Origin: Myxococcota bacterium
GTDB lineage: Bacteria; Myxococcota_A; Bradymonadia; UBA7976; UBA1532
Direction of reading: 5' to 3'
DNA length: 64,000 bases
Assembly: GCA_023150895.1 (NCBI GenBank)
Contig: JAKLJY010000009.1
Coordinates: 1 to 64,000, forward strand
Below the pieces are notes generated by a model. That model did not search any database. It worked only from the letters and a program-made list of their open reading frames with translations, and was not told where the DNA came from. Position numbers and translations under genes: made by a program. Shown here piece after piece: positions 23,861 through 32,497 of this stretch (position 1 is the first letter of the stretch; every line of letters begins with the position of its first letter).

Positions 23861-25920
23861 GGGTTCGGCAGGCTGCCGTAGCCCTGGCCCGAGTCGTAGC
23901 CCCAGCACACGCTGCTGCGGTCCTCGCGCAGGCCGCAGGCGTGGTAGTGGCCGACGCTGAGCGTCGTGAACCCCATGCCGGCGGGGGGCGGGCCGATGTT
24001 GTTCGACGTGGTGCCCCAGCACGAAACCGTGCCATTGGCCCGCCGTGCGCAGCTGCCGTAGGCCCCGGTGCCCACCTGGACGAACGCTCCCTCCGGTGCG
24101 GCGAGGCGCTGGTTGGTGGCGTTGCCCCAGCAGCGGACCGTCGCGGCGTCGGTGAGCGCACAGGTGAAGTCGCCACCGGTGGCCACCGCCGTGTAGGTGC
24201 CGGCGGGCACGGTGCCCTGCCCGGCGGCATTGCTGCCCCAACAGAGGATCGCCCCGTCCGTCCGCACGGCGCAGCCGAAGTCGGCCGAGACGCTGACCTG
24301 GCGGAACAGCCCCGCCGGCGGCACGGTGCGGTTGCTGGCGTTGTTTTCGCCCCAACACACCAACGCCCCGCCCTGCTGGACGCCGCAGGCGAAGTTGGTG
24401 CCGATCTCGATGTCCGTGTACGTCCCCGCCGGCGGCTGCTGGCGACCGGCGGCGTTGGTGCCGCCCCAGCACTCGGCCGTGCCGTTCGGACGGATGCCGC
24501 ACGACAGGCTGCCCCCGGTCGCGAGGCGGGCGAACTCGCCCGTCGGGGGCAGACCCTCACCCGACGGGTTGCGCGTGCAGTAGGCCCGCTGCGTCGGCCG
24601 GAGACCACAGGTGTAGCCGTTCCCGGAGGCGACGGCGAGCCAGCCGCTGTTTGGGTCGACGACGGCGCCGGGTTGCTGCGCGAACAGATCGGCCACCCCG
24701 TCGCCGTTCAGGTCGGCGGGGATCGAGCCCACGTCGAAGGGGTCGCTGCCGGTGGCGACCTCGACCCAGTCGGGGAAGCCATCGAGGTCGTCGTCGCCAC
24801 TGAGCGTGAAGACCACGCCGGCGGGCCCCTGCGGGCCGGCCGGGCCCTGCGCGCCGGCGGGCCCCTGTGGCCCGATGAGCCCCTGTGCGCCCTGCAGACC
24901 GGCGGGCCCCTGCGCACCCTGAGGTCCTTGCGGCCCCTGGGGTCCGGCGGGCCCGGGCTCGCCCTGCGGACCGGCGAGCCCCTGCGCACCCGCCGCACCG
25001 GGCAGACCCTGCAGCCCCTGAGGACCGGCGGGCCCCTGTGCCCCCGCGGGACCGGCGAGCCCCTGCGGACCGGCCGGACCGGCCTCGCCCTGAGGCCCCT
25101 GCGGGCCGGGTGCACCGGCGGGACCCGCTTCGCCCTGCGGGCCGGCGGGCCCTTGCAGACCTTGTGCGCCGCGGGGCCCCTGCGCCCCTTCGGGACCGGC
25201 GGGCCCCTCTTGGCCCAAAAGACCGGCGGGACCGACTGCGCCGCGCGGCCCCGGGGGACCGACCAGCACGTCGGGGATGCCATCGGCGTCCCCGTCGGCC
25301 GGCATGTCCACGGCATCTTCGGGGGCCGAGCCGACGAGCAGCTCGATCCAGTCCGAAAAGCCGTCGAGATCGGTGTCCTGCTGGAAGTTCAGACCGCCGC
25401 CGCCGACCCCGCCTTCGGCGACGATGGGCACGCCGACCCAGCGGCCCTGCGCGTCGATGACCGGCCGGTCCCCGATGAAGACCGTCGCGGGGTGGATGTC
25501 CCGGCCGCGCACGTCGTCGGCCTGGAACGCGCGCTGCGCGGAGAGTGCGTGGACGGCGCCCCCGACCCGCATCCGGGGCAGAAGCTCGTCGTCCTCGCCG
25601 ACCTGCACCCCGAGAAAGAGCGCCGCCGCCTGGGCGAGCGCCGGTTCGAGGCGGGAACGACTGCCGAGGACCGCGGTGAAGGCGCCGTCGACGATGTCCA
25701 CCGCTTCGTGATGCTCGGTCCACAGCGGTGCCCCGCCCTCGGCCTGCGCGTAAAGGCGAAAGTGCACGTCGCGGCCGCCCGTCACCGGACGCCCGGCGAG
25801 ATCGGAGAGCACACCCTGATACGTCAGGGTCACGTCCGGCGCGGGTGCCTGGGCATGGGCGCTGGCGGCCACGGCGAGCAGCAGACCGGCGGCCCAGGGT
25901 CGGAGGTGGCGAGTGATCAT
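23857..25920 (-). CDS. Secreted collagen-like protein with RCC1-like propeller
   Basis: 687 residues. Signal peptide ([17 protein letters not shown], about 7-23). Residues 28-180 are a globular domain starting [20 protein letters not shown], common before collagen regions in bacterial surface proteins. A Ca-binding-like [10 protein letters not shown] segment leads into about 50 uninterrupted Gly-X-Y triplets (221-370), then [10 protein letters not shown], then seven repeats of about 38 residues with the RCC1-like pattern CG...G...CWG (first copy degenerate), long enough for a seven-bladed propeller. Probably a cell-surface or exported fibre with a globular head. Overlaps the lipoprotein gene before it and the transporter gene after it (ATGA both times). 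Confidence 0.85.
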   Translation of the reverse strand: MITRHLRPWAAGLLLAVAASAHAQAPAPDVTLTYQGVLSDLAGRPVTGGRDVHFRLYAQAEGGAPLWTEHHEAVDIVDGAFTAVLGSRSRLEPALAQAAALFLGVQVGEDDELLPRMRVGGAVHALSAQRAFQADDVRGRDIHPATVFIGDRPVIDAQGRWVGVPIVAEGGVGGGGLNFQQDTDLDGFSDWIELLVGSAPEDAVDMPADGDADGIPDVLVGPPGPRGAVGPAGLLGQEGPAGPEGAQGPRGAQGLQGPAGPQGEAGPAGAPGPQGPQGEAGPAGPQGLAGPAGAQGPAGPQGLQGLPGAAGAQGLAGPQGEPGPAGPQGPQGPQGAQGPAGLQGAQGLIGPQGPAGAQGPAGPQGPAGVVFTLSGDDDLDGFPDWVEVATGSDPFDVGSIPADLNGDGVADLFAQQPGAVVDPNSGWLAVASGNGYTCGLRPTQRAYCTRNPSGEGLPPTGEFARLATGGSLSCGIRPNGTAECWGGTNAAGRQQPPAGTYTDIEIGTNFACGVQQGGALVCWGENNASNRTVPPAGLFRQVSVSADFGCAVRTDGAILCWGSNAAGQGTVPAGTYTAVATGGDFTCALTDAATVRCWGNATNQRLAAPEGAFVQVGTGAYGSCARRANGTVSCWGTTSNNIGPPPAGMGFTTLSVGHYHACGLREDRSSVCWGYDSGQGYGSLPNP
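24811..25260 (-). repeat. Collagen-like Gly-X-Y coding repeat (50 triplets)
   Basis: 450 bases encode about 50 unbroken Gly-X-Y triplets dominated by GPA, GPQ, GAQ and GLQ. The DNA is a degenerate 9-base repeat with longer copies inside it, so its length could vary between strains. Confidence 0.85.
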
Positions 25921-26621
25921 GGGCTGAGGCGTCCTTGGAGGCGGAGGTGCAAACCGACGGCGGTGTGACGACCGGCGCCGGCGGCGGACTCGAGGGTGGA
26001 CGTGGCGCCGTGTGCCGGGCCCCCGGCGACGAGCAGCGCCTGGCGCAGGAGGCGGACGTTGAAGATCGCGGGCGCGGCGTCGCAGGCGTCCCCCGCGCCG
26101 TCGCCATCGGTGTCGAGCTGCATCGGATCGGACACGTCCGGGCAGGTGTCGTCTGCGTCCGGCACGCCGTCCGCGTCGCGATCGGGCGGCGGTACGAACG
26201 CGTCCGGCGGCGGTACGAACGCGTCCGGCGGCGGCACGAGAACATCCGGCAAGCGGACGACGGCGTCCGTCAGCGGCACGCGTCCGTCCGGCGGCGGCAC
26301 GAGAGCGTCGGGCGGCGGCACGAGAGCGTCCGGCGGCGGCACGAGAGCGTCCGGCGGTGGCACGAGAGCGTCCGGCGGCGGCACGAGAGCGTCCGGCACG
26401 GGAATCGCGGCGTCGGGTCTCGGCCGGGTGGCGTCCGGAGCCGGTGCCGCTGCGTCCGGCCCGGCATCCGTGCCCACGACCTCGGCATCCGACGGGGGGG
26501 TGCCCGGGCCCCCGGCGGTGTCCCCACAGCCCGCCGCCCAGAGGGCAGGAACGACGAGGGCCAGGAACGCGAGCGGGCGCCACGGGGGGGCGCGGTGATG
26601 CAGGGCGGTCATCGACGGCAT
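25917..26621 (-). CDS. Lipoprotein with PDALVPP repeats and calcium-type DxDxDG motif
   Basis: 234 residues. Lipobox WAAGC (Cys32), Asp-Ala-Gly-rich linker, then about a dozen copies of a seven-residue PDALVPP-type repeat, then [19 protein letters not shown] and [12 protein letters not shown], a thrombospondin type 3-like calcium motif. The last 55 residues ([17 protein letters not shown] onward) are unlike the rest. The ATG at 26621 is chosen by the GGAGG six bases upstream; 26624 is equally in frame. The stop overlaps the collagen-like gene start (ATGA), so the two surface proteins are coupled. Confidence 0.78.
   Translation of the reverse strand: MPSMTALHHRAPPWRPLAFLALVVPALWAAGCGDTAGGPGTPPSDAEVVGTDAGPDAAAPAPDATRPRPDAAIPVPDALVPPPDALVPPPDALVPPPDALVPPPDALVPPPDGRVPLTDAVVRLPDVLVPPPDAFVPPPDAFVPPPDRDADGVPDADDTCPDVSDPMQLDTDGDGAGDACDAAPAIFNVRLLRQALLVAGGPAHGATSTLESAAGAGRHTAVGLHLRLQGRLSP
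26190..26410 (-). repeat. 21-bp coding tandem repeat (PDALVPP)
   Basis: About ten 21-base units; several near 26295-26395 are almost identical in DNA. They encode the seven-residue linker repeat of the lipoprotein and are the most homogeneous tandem array in this part of the window. Confidence 0.8.
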
Positions 26622-26655
26622 CATGTCCCTCCCCCGGCCTCGCGGCAAGGCGTCG

Positions 26656-29583
26656 TCAGCGGCGGCGGCGACGGCGGCGCAGCGCGAGCCCGAAGAGCAG
26701 CGTCAGGGCGGCGAACGGGCGGGCGTCCGGGCCGGCACCGCCGACGCGGCAGGCGCAGCCGGAGGCCGTGGCGTCCCCGCCGGCACCGGGCGCGGCGTCG
26801 CCCCCCGCACCGGCGTCCGTCTCCGTGATGGGCGGGGTCAGAGAATCGGGCAGCGGCGGCGAGGCGGCATCCGCCGGCCCCACGGGGCCGCCATCTCCCA
26901 TCACGGGCGGGCGGCCCCCGTCGGCCTCGGGCTCGGGCTCCGGGTCCACCCAGTCGCCGACACACTGCGCGAGCTCGTCCGCGACCGTGCAGCGCTCGCC
27001 CGGCGGGCAGGTCACGTTCGCGCACGGGTCGCCCACGCAGGCGCCCGACTCGCAGCGCCGCCCCGGCTCGCAGCTCACGCCCGCGCACGCGTCGGCGACG
27101 CAGGCCCCGTCGACGCAGATCTGACCGTCCGCGCAGGGGACGCCGGCGCAGGCATCGGCGATGCACACACCGTCGGCGCACCGCTCGCCGAGCGGGCAGC
27201 TCACGGCCGCGCAACTCTCGATGCACCGGCCGTCCCGACAGAACCGGCCCTCCGGACAGAAGAGCTCGGCGCACGGATCGGGCTCGCAGACGAAGTCCAC
27301 ACACCGCTGACCCGTGGGGCACCCCGCCTCGAAACAGTTGTCGGCGACGCACTCGCCCGGGGCGATGCAGATCTGGCCGGCGGGACAGGCGACCCCCGCG
27401 CACGGGTCCGTGCAGGCGCCCTCCTCGCAGACGAGCCCGGGGTCGCAGACCACCAGATCGCACGCCTCGGCGCAGTATCCGTCCACGCAGCTCTGGCTGT
27501 CGCGGCACTCGTTGTTCTGGCAGGGCTCGACGCAATGTCCGTAACGACAGACCTGGTCACCGGGGCAGGTGGCGCCCTCGTCGACCTCGCCGTCGCAGTC
27601 CTCGTCGACGCCATCGCACGTCTCCGCGGGCGGCTCGCCGCAGCGGCCACAGGCGTTGCGGACGTCCTCGTCGATGCGGCCGTCGCAGTCGTTGTCGAGG
27701 CCGTCGCAGATCTCGTCGCCGCCCACCGACTCGGGGCCGCAGGCGAGCGTGCCGTCGACGCAGGCCCGCCGACCCGCCGCGCAGACCCCGGGCGCCCCGG
27801 TCGCGCAGCGCTCGCCCTCGCCGGCCACGTCCTCGTCGACCTCCCCGTCGCAGTCGTTGTCGAGGCCGTCGCACACTTCATCGGACGGGGCGATGTTGGG
27901 CACGCATTCGGCGTTCACCTCGCACGAGAGGTGCCCGTCGGCACACACGCCGGGCAGGCCGGTCTGGCAGGGTCCGGCCTGATCGAAGCCCTCGTCCGTT
28001 TCGCCGTCGCAATCGTTGTCGACGCCGTCACAGATCTCGTCGCTCGCTTGCCCGAGGGGTTCACAGACCAGACCGCCGTCCCGACAGACGCTGCGCCCGT
28101 CCGCACACACGCCCAGACCGCCCGTGGCGCACGGCGCGTCCCCGCCGGGGTTGCCCTCGTCGACGACGCCGTCGCAGTCGTCGTCGGCGCCGTTGCAGCG
28201 CTCGTCGCCGATCTCGACCACGGGCCGACAGATGAGCTCGCCGTTCTCGCACGCGAGCAGGGCGTCGGCGCAGACGCCCGGGCCCGCCTCGCAGGGCTCG
28301 CCGACCCCCTCGACGAGGTCGTCGACGACGCCGTCGCAGTCGTCGTCCCCGCCGTTGCAGACCTCCGGCCGGGGCACGTTGATGGGGTCGCAGATCAGGC
28401 GCCCGTCGATGCAGTGGATGACCCCCGGGCCGCAGCGGTTGGCGAGCCCGGTGTCGCAGGCCGCGCCGCCGCCCGGATCGCCCTCGTCCGTCTGCCCGTT
28501 GCAGTCGTTGTCGATCCCGTCACAGACCTCGGGCCCCGTCGGGGTGCACGCATCACAGGCATCGCCGATGCCATCGCCGTCGGAGTCCGCCTGATCCGGA
28601 TTGAAGACCGCCGGGCAGTTGTCGTCATTGACGCAGATCTCGTCGGCGTCCTCGTCGGAGCACTGCAGACCGACCCCCCACTGGATGTCGTAACAGATGG
28701 CCGGAGACATGGCCCCGTCTTCCAGCGGCCCGACGGAGAAGCGCAGGCTCAGCGTGACGTCGTACCCGCGGTCCGTCACGAGGTCGACGTTGCCGTCCGT
28801 CGAGTTGCCGAAGTCGTCGGTGATGGCGCCGCGCAACCGCTCGCAGCCGCCGGCGGTGTCCCCGATGCGCGTCCGGCTCTCGCTGTATTCGGCGACTTCC
28901 CAATTGCTCAGGTACGTGTCGGCCGGATCCGTGCCGCGCAGCGCCAGATAGGTCGTCGGTCGCGCCGGGTCGTCCCCCTCGTCGAACTCGAAGAGCGTGC
29001 GCGGCCGCCCGGCGCCGGTGCCGCCGTAGTCGTTGGTGAAGTTGCCCTCGAAATAGAGATCACCGTCGATGTAGGGCGTCAGCTCGAGCTGGTCGAGGCG
29101 ACGCCCCGTGCGGTTGGTGAACGTGTAACACTGCGTGAGCACGTTGCAGTCGAGCGACGCGTCGAGTCGCACCTCGACGCCGTCCACCGTGAACGTGCTC
29201 TCGAGGCGGTTGCCGTTGCCGTCCGTCGCCGCGGCGGGCGCCCCGAGGCGACCCTCCTCGAGCCAGTCGCCGGCCGCCTGCCCGCCTTGCGAGCGACAGA
29301 GAAACGGCATGCTCTCGTAGACCGTGCCGCGCTCGCCGCGATCGGGCTGATCGACCGGATTGTAGAGCGCGTCCTGACCCTGCGTCGTGGCGCTCCCGAA
29401 CGCGCCGTAGGCGTCGATGCCGAGACGCACGGCCCCGAGGGCGGCATCGCAGCCGTTCTGGGTCTGCATGGACTGCGTCCCGTCGATGGGCGCGGCCAAG
29501 ACGTCGGCGGGCGCGACGGCGGCCAGGAGCAGGGCCAGCGGGGCGGCGGAAAGGCGGGCACGGTCACGGATCGGCGGGGTCAT
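26656..29583 (-). CDS. Secreted MopE-repeat, Cys-rich protein with MYXO-CTERM tail
   Basis: 975 residues. Signal peptide (APLALLLAAVAPADVLA). A beta-rich N-terminal domain (about 35-310) precedes a calcium-type DDNCPAVFNPDQADSDGDG and then seven MopE-type motifs of the form CDGxDNDCDGxxDE, each separated by about 55 residues containing further Cys. Next come about ten short Cys repeats (CAGVxCPxGxxCxxGxC). The C-terminus is a typical sorting tail: GCACR, a hydrophobic helix (PFAALTLLFGLAL) and seven Arg, a MYXO-CTERM signal for Cys-dependent processing and surface anchoring. Exact function unknown; metal binding and cell-surface interaction are inferred. Confidence 0.88.
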   Translation of the reverse strand: MTPPIRDRARLSAAPLALLLAAVAPADVLAAPIDGTQSMQTQNGCDAALGAVRLGIDAYGAFGSATTQGQDALYNPVDQPDRGERGTVYESMPFLCRSQGGQAAGDWLEEGRLGAPAAATDGNGNRLESTFTVDGVEVRLDASLDCNVLTQCYTFTNRTGRRLDQLELTPYIDGDLYFEGNFTNDYGGTGAGRPRTLFEFDEGDDPARPTTYLALRGTDPADTYLSNWEVAEYSESRTRIGDTAGGCERLRGAITDDFGNSTDGNVDLVTDRGYDVTLSLRFSVGPLEDGAMSPAICYDIQWGVGLQCSDEDADEICVNDDNCPAVFNPDQADSDGDGIGDACDACTPTGPEVCDGIDNDCNGQTDEGDPGGGAACDTGLANRCGPGVIHCIDGRLICDPINVPRPEVCNGGDDDCDGVVDDLVEGVGEPCEAGPGVCADALLACENGELICRPVVEIGDERCNGADDDCDGVVDEGNPGGDAPCATGGLGVCADGRSVCRDGGLVCEPLGQASDEICDGVDNDCDGETDEGFDQAGPCQTGLPGVCADGHLSCEVNAECVPNIAPSDEVCDGLDNDCDGEVDEDVAGEGERCATGAPGVCAAGRRACVDGTLACGPESVGGDEICDGLDNDCDGRIDEDVRNACGRCGEPPAETCDGVDEDCDGEVDEGATCPGDQVCRYGHCVEPCQNNECRDSQSCVDGYCAEACDLVVCDPGLVCEEGACTDPCAGVACPAGQICIAPGECVADNCFEAGCPTGQRCVDFVCEPDPCAELFCPEGRFCRDGRCIESCAAVSCPLGERCADGVCIADACAGVPCADGQICVDGACVADACAGVSCEPGRRCESGACVGDPCANVTCPPGERCTVADELAQCVGDWVDPEPEPEADGGRPPVMGDGGPVGPADAASPPLPDSLTPPITETDAGAGGDAAPGAGGDATASGCACRVGGAGPDARPFAALTLLFGLALRRRRRRR

Positions 29584-29690
29584 CGAGGGCTCCGGTGTCG
29601 GGGGCGTTCAGGCGCCACGGCGCGCGCCCAGGGTGCGATCCCCCCCGGGGCGGCGTCAATTGCAGCGCGACGATTTCGGCCTTTTGCCCA

Positions 29691-29716
29691 TGTGACCCAC
29701 CGAGTGTGACCACCGA
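29691..29716. promoter_or_regulatory. Direct repeat in the divergent promoter region
   Basis: TGTGACCCACCGA (29691-29703) is followed by TGTGACCACCGA (29705-29716), 14 bases apart, in the 273-base gap between two divergent envelope-protein genes. An inverted repeat GAGAC-N6-GTCTC lies at 29727-29742. Both could bind a regulator serving either gene. The gap is AT-richer than the genes. Confidence 0.35.
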
Positions 29717-29856
29717 TACGACTCGCGAGACATCGACGTCTCACTTTGCACGAAAAACCCGGTCTAGCCACCGCCCCCACGGTCCGAACCGCACGGCACG
29801 CGTTTTGCTTACACCCGTTCGAACTGCCCGGCCCACGCCGGCCGGAGGAGACCCCC

Positions 29857-31368
29857 ATGCGACGACGCCCCAGCCCGATGATCGTGCACGGCCGACGTGC
29901 CGCCCTCGGTCTGCTGCTCGGCGCCTGTGCCAATGTCGGCCAGGGCGAGCTCGGCGCGACCGTCGACGCGCCGGCGCCCGGCTTCGGCGGAGATCCCGGC
30001 ACGCGGCCCGTCACCGGTGGCGGCACCTGCATCGACACGACGGCGTGCCCGGCGGGGCAGAGCTGCGTCGGCGGCGTGTGTCTGCAGCTGTGCACGACAC
30101 ACCAGGAGTGCGCGTCGAGCCACTGCGCGCCCTTCGAGGGCAGCACCGTCGGTTACTGCGCCCTGCCGGGGGGCGACGCCCCCGGCCCCCAGGACCCGGA
30201 GACCGCCCCCGCCCCGCCGGATCTGCCCCCCGAAGAGGGCGCCCCACCGCCGGACGGGGAGCCCGGCAGCCAGACCCCGGACGACGAGGCGCCAGCGCCC
30301 CCGGCCGACGGCCCGGCGGACAAGCCGCCCCCCGAGGACGAGGCGCCGCCGGCCCCGCCGCCCGTCCCCCCGGAGGGCGACGACCCGCCGCCGACCCCGC
30401 CCGAGGACCCGGAGCCCCCCCCGGAGACGCCGCCGGCGCCGCCGGAGGTGCCCCCGGCCGACTGTGCCTATCCCCCCGCCGACGGCACCATCGCGCTCGG
30501 GCGGACGATGCCGTACATGGTCTTTCCGAACGCCCGCGACGCCGCGAACACCGTGCGTCCGCTGGACCTCGAGGCCTTCCACTGCGATCCGGCCTGGGCG
30601 GGCTACAGCGCGCTGGCCTTCGTCATCGGCACGGGCTGGTGCAGCGCCTGCGTCGAATACGACGCCGAGCTCGCCCGCGTCGCGGCGGCCTTCGAGGCGG
30701 CGGGCGGCCTGTTCGTGATGGTCGAGGTCGAGGACGCCAACTACGCCCCCGTCGACAGCGCCGGCGCATGGCGCATCCTGGATCGTTCGTTCGGCGGCGC
30801 CCCGGGGCTGCGGGTGGGCGATGCCGACACCCGCCCGTCGCCGAATTCGCTCTCGTCGCAGGGCATCGTCGCGAGCTACCCGACGGCCTTCGTCGTGCGG
30901 CGAAGCGACATGCGGGTCATCTACGATCAGGCCCGCGAGGCCTACACGCTCGACTATCCGGCCATCGCCCGCGAGGCGGCCGACGGGCCCGCCCCGGGTC
31001 CCGCCCCCGGTGGCGCCTGCACGGAAGAGGCCGGCGAGCCCAACGACACCGTCGTCCAGGCCACGCCGCTCGCCGCCGGCGTGGAGGTGTCCGGGGGCAT
31101 CTGCGACGGGGCCCCGGACTACTTCCAAATCGACCTGCCCGGCGCCTGGCGCGTGGATCTCACCTTCAGTCACGCCGCGGGCGACCTCGATCTGTACCAG
31201 TGGGACGCCGCGCGCAACGACGTCGCTTACGGTCCGAACGGGCGACCCCTCGGGAGCGACTCGGCGGACGACGACGAGAGGTTCAGCGGCCAGGGTCCCG
31301 CGACGCTGCAGATCATCGGCTACGAGGGCGCGCGCGCGCCGTATCGGCTGCGCCTCACCCCGCAGTAG
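29857..31368 (+). CDS. Thioredoxin-like lipoprotein with C-terminal PPC-type domain
   Basis: 503 residues. ATG 29857 has GGAGGAG six bases upstream; lipobox LLGAC (Cys24). Residues 50-105 are Cys-rich (TACPAGQSCVGGVCLQLC), 110-205 are a Pro/Glu linker, and 210-395 a thioredoxin-like fold whose redox motif WCSAC (261-265) follows GTG, as in TlpA/ResA proteins. The end (410-503) reads as a pre-peptidase C-terminal domain: GEPNDTVVQATPL, DYFQIDLPG, GDLDLYQWDAA, YRLRLTP. Probably a periplasmic or surface thiol-disulfide protein; the partner is unknown, but Cys-rich exported proteins surround it. Confidence 0.8.
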   Translation: MRRRPSPMIVHGRRAALGLLLGACANVGQGELGATVDAPAPGFGGDPGTRPVTGGGTCIDTTACPAGQSCVGGVCLQLCTTHQECASSHCAPFEGSTVGYCALPGGDAPGPQDPETAPAPPDLPPEEGAPPPDGEPGSQTPDDEAPAPPADGPADKPPPEDEAPPAPPPVPPEGDDPPPTPPEDPEPPPETPPAPPEVPPADCAYPPADGTIALGRTMPYMVFPNARDAANTVRPLDLEAFHCDPAWAGYSALAFVIGTGWCSACVEYDAELARVAAAFEAAGGLFVMVEVEDANYAPVDSAGAWRILDRSFGGAPGLRVGDADTRPSPNSLSSQGIVASYPTAFVVRRSDMRVIYDQAREAYTLDYPAIAREAADGPAPGPAPGGACTEEAGEPNDTVVQATPLAAGVEVSGGICDGAPDYFQIDLPGAWRVDLTFSHAAGDLDLYQWDAARNDVAYGPNGRPLGSDSADDDERFSGQGPATLQIIGYEGARAPYRLRLTPQ

Positions 31369-31387
31369 TTGGCCATGCCCCTTCGGG

Positions 31388-31424
31388 CCACCCGGGTGGA
31401 TGAAACCCGGGGCAGGCGCCCCGG
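31388..31424. terminator. GC-rich palindrome and hairpins after the thioredoxin-like gene
   Basis: A perfect 12-base palindrome CCACCCGGGTGG (31388-31399) overlaps a stem CCCGGGT/ACCCGGG (31391-31397, 31405-31411), then GGGGC-AGGC-GCCCC. Mutually exclusive hairpins are possible. No T-tract, so termination is a guess. Confidence 0.35.
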
Positions 31425-31591
31425 CCGGTGCACGCCGCATCGGCGGGACCCGCGAGGGCCGCCGGATTGACTCCGGCGACCGAGCGGCCCGAGGGCAGGA
31501 GCCCGAGGGCGTTTCAAGATAGACCGCCGATTTTCACGCCGCCGGGCGTCGACCTTGACCCCGGGTCCGAAAGACGACCACCCTCGATCCC

Positions 31592-32452
31592 GTGCGACCG
31601 CCGCGCCCCACCGTTCGTCCTCTCCTTTGCGACCTGCGCCGCTTCGGCACGATGGCAGTCGTCGTCTCGGTCACCGCCTGCGCCGAGGCCTACGAATCCG
31701 GGGACGACGAAGGGGCGGACGCCGGGGGTGCACGGGCCCCGGAGCTCGGTCAGGTCCCCCTGCCGGTCGTGGACGCCGGCATGGGTGATGCCGCCACCGG
31801 GCTCACGGTCGGCGCCGTGCCGCCGGGGGGCTGCATCCCCGGCCAATGCCTGACGTGCGACGCCGAGGGTCGGGTCGCCCTCCCGCCGGACGATCCGACC
31901 TGTCCGAGCCTCGCCTGCAATACACTCAATACCCGGCAACTGCGCCGCGAGGGCGCGGCCTGGATCTGCGAGAACCTCGTCTACGTCGGTGCGGAGGCCC
32001 GGTGTGAACGTCCCGGCGTCTGCCGCGCCCCGGGCGACGCGGCCGGCTGCGGGACGCCACGGGTGCTGCAGGACCTCCGGACGGAGGAGACCTGCCGGGT
32101 CATCGAGGGCTGTCAGGGTCAGACGCCGGGCACGGTCGCCCCGGCCCCGCCCGGTGAGCCGTGCGGGCTGGCGGGCATCTGTCGGGCCGACGGCACCTGT
32201 GACGAGTCCGTGGCCGACGCCTGCGGCCTCTTCGGGGGCGCGATGATCTGTGACGATGGGGTCCACGTGAACGGCGACCCCTACTGTGACCTGGCGGTCG
32301 CGGACGGCTCGACCTGTGCGGCGACCTGCGCCGTCTATGGCAGCGTCTGCCTCGCGGCGTTCGCGGCCGAGGCCGGCGCGCCGTGTGTCGAGGGTGGACC
32401 CGTCGGCTGTGTGACCGCGCAGCCGCACCTGCGCTGCCGCTGCCGGAACTGA
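31592..32452 (+). CDS. Cys-rich lipoprotein, unknown function
   Basis: 286 residues from a GTG. Lipobox SVTAC (Cys30) is followed at once by AEAYESGDDEGAD, almost the same leader as in the copper monooxygenase lipoprotein (ATAYEPGDDEGAG). Over 20 Cys follow in pairs (GGCIPGQCLTC, CPSLAC, CQGQTPG, CRCRN), suggesting many disulfides. The start is uncertain: an internal ATG at 31652 would leave too short a signal peptide. No family recognised. Confidence 0.65.
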   Translation: MRPPRPTVRPLLCDLRRFGTMAVVVSVTACAEAYESGDDEGADAGGARAPELGQVPLPVVDAGMGDAATGLTVGAVPPGGCIPGQCLTCDAEGRVALPPDDPTCPSLACNTLNTRQLRREGAAWICENLVYVGAEARCERPGVCRAPGDAAGCGTPRVLQDLRTEETCRVIEGCQGQTPGTVAPAPPGEPCGLAGICRADGTCDESVADACGLFGGAMICDDGVHVNGDPYCDLAVADGSTCAATCAVYGSVCLAAFAAEAGAPCVEGGPVGCVTAQPHLRCRCRN

Positions 32453-32497
32453 CGGCCCGGACCTTCGCGCTTGAGACCCGTGCCCGGATTTGCCACC

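Noticed and set aside
24811-25260. Gly-X-Y repeat as a phage tail fibre
   Set aside because: No phage genes nearby, the protein has a signal peptide, and an RCC1-like domain follows.
26190-26410. Regular 21-bp repeats that could suggest a CRISPR array
   Set aside because: Units are contiguous with no unique spacers, are in frame, and encode a linker inside a lipoprotein.
29584-29856. Possible c-di-GMP or cobalamin riboswitch in the divergent gap
   Set aside because: None of the conserved core sequences of those classes could be found on either strand.
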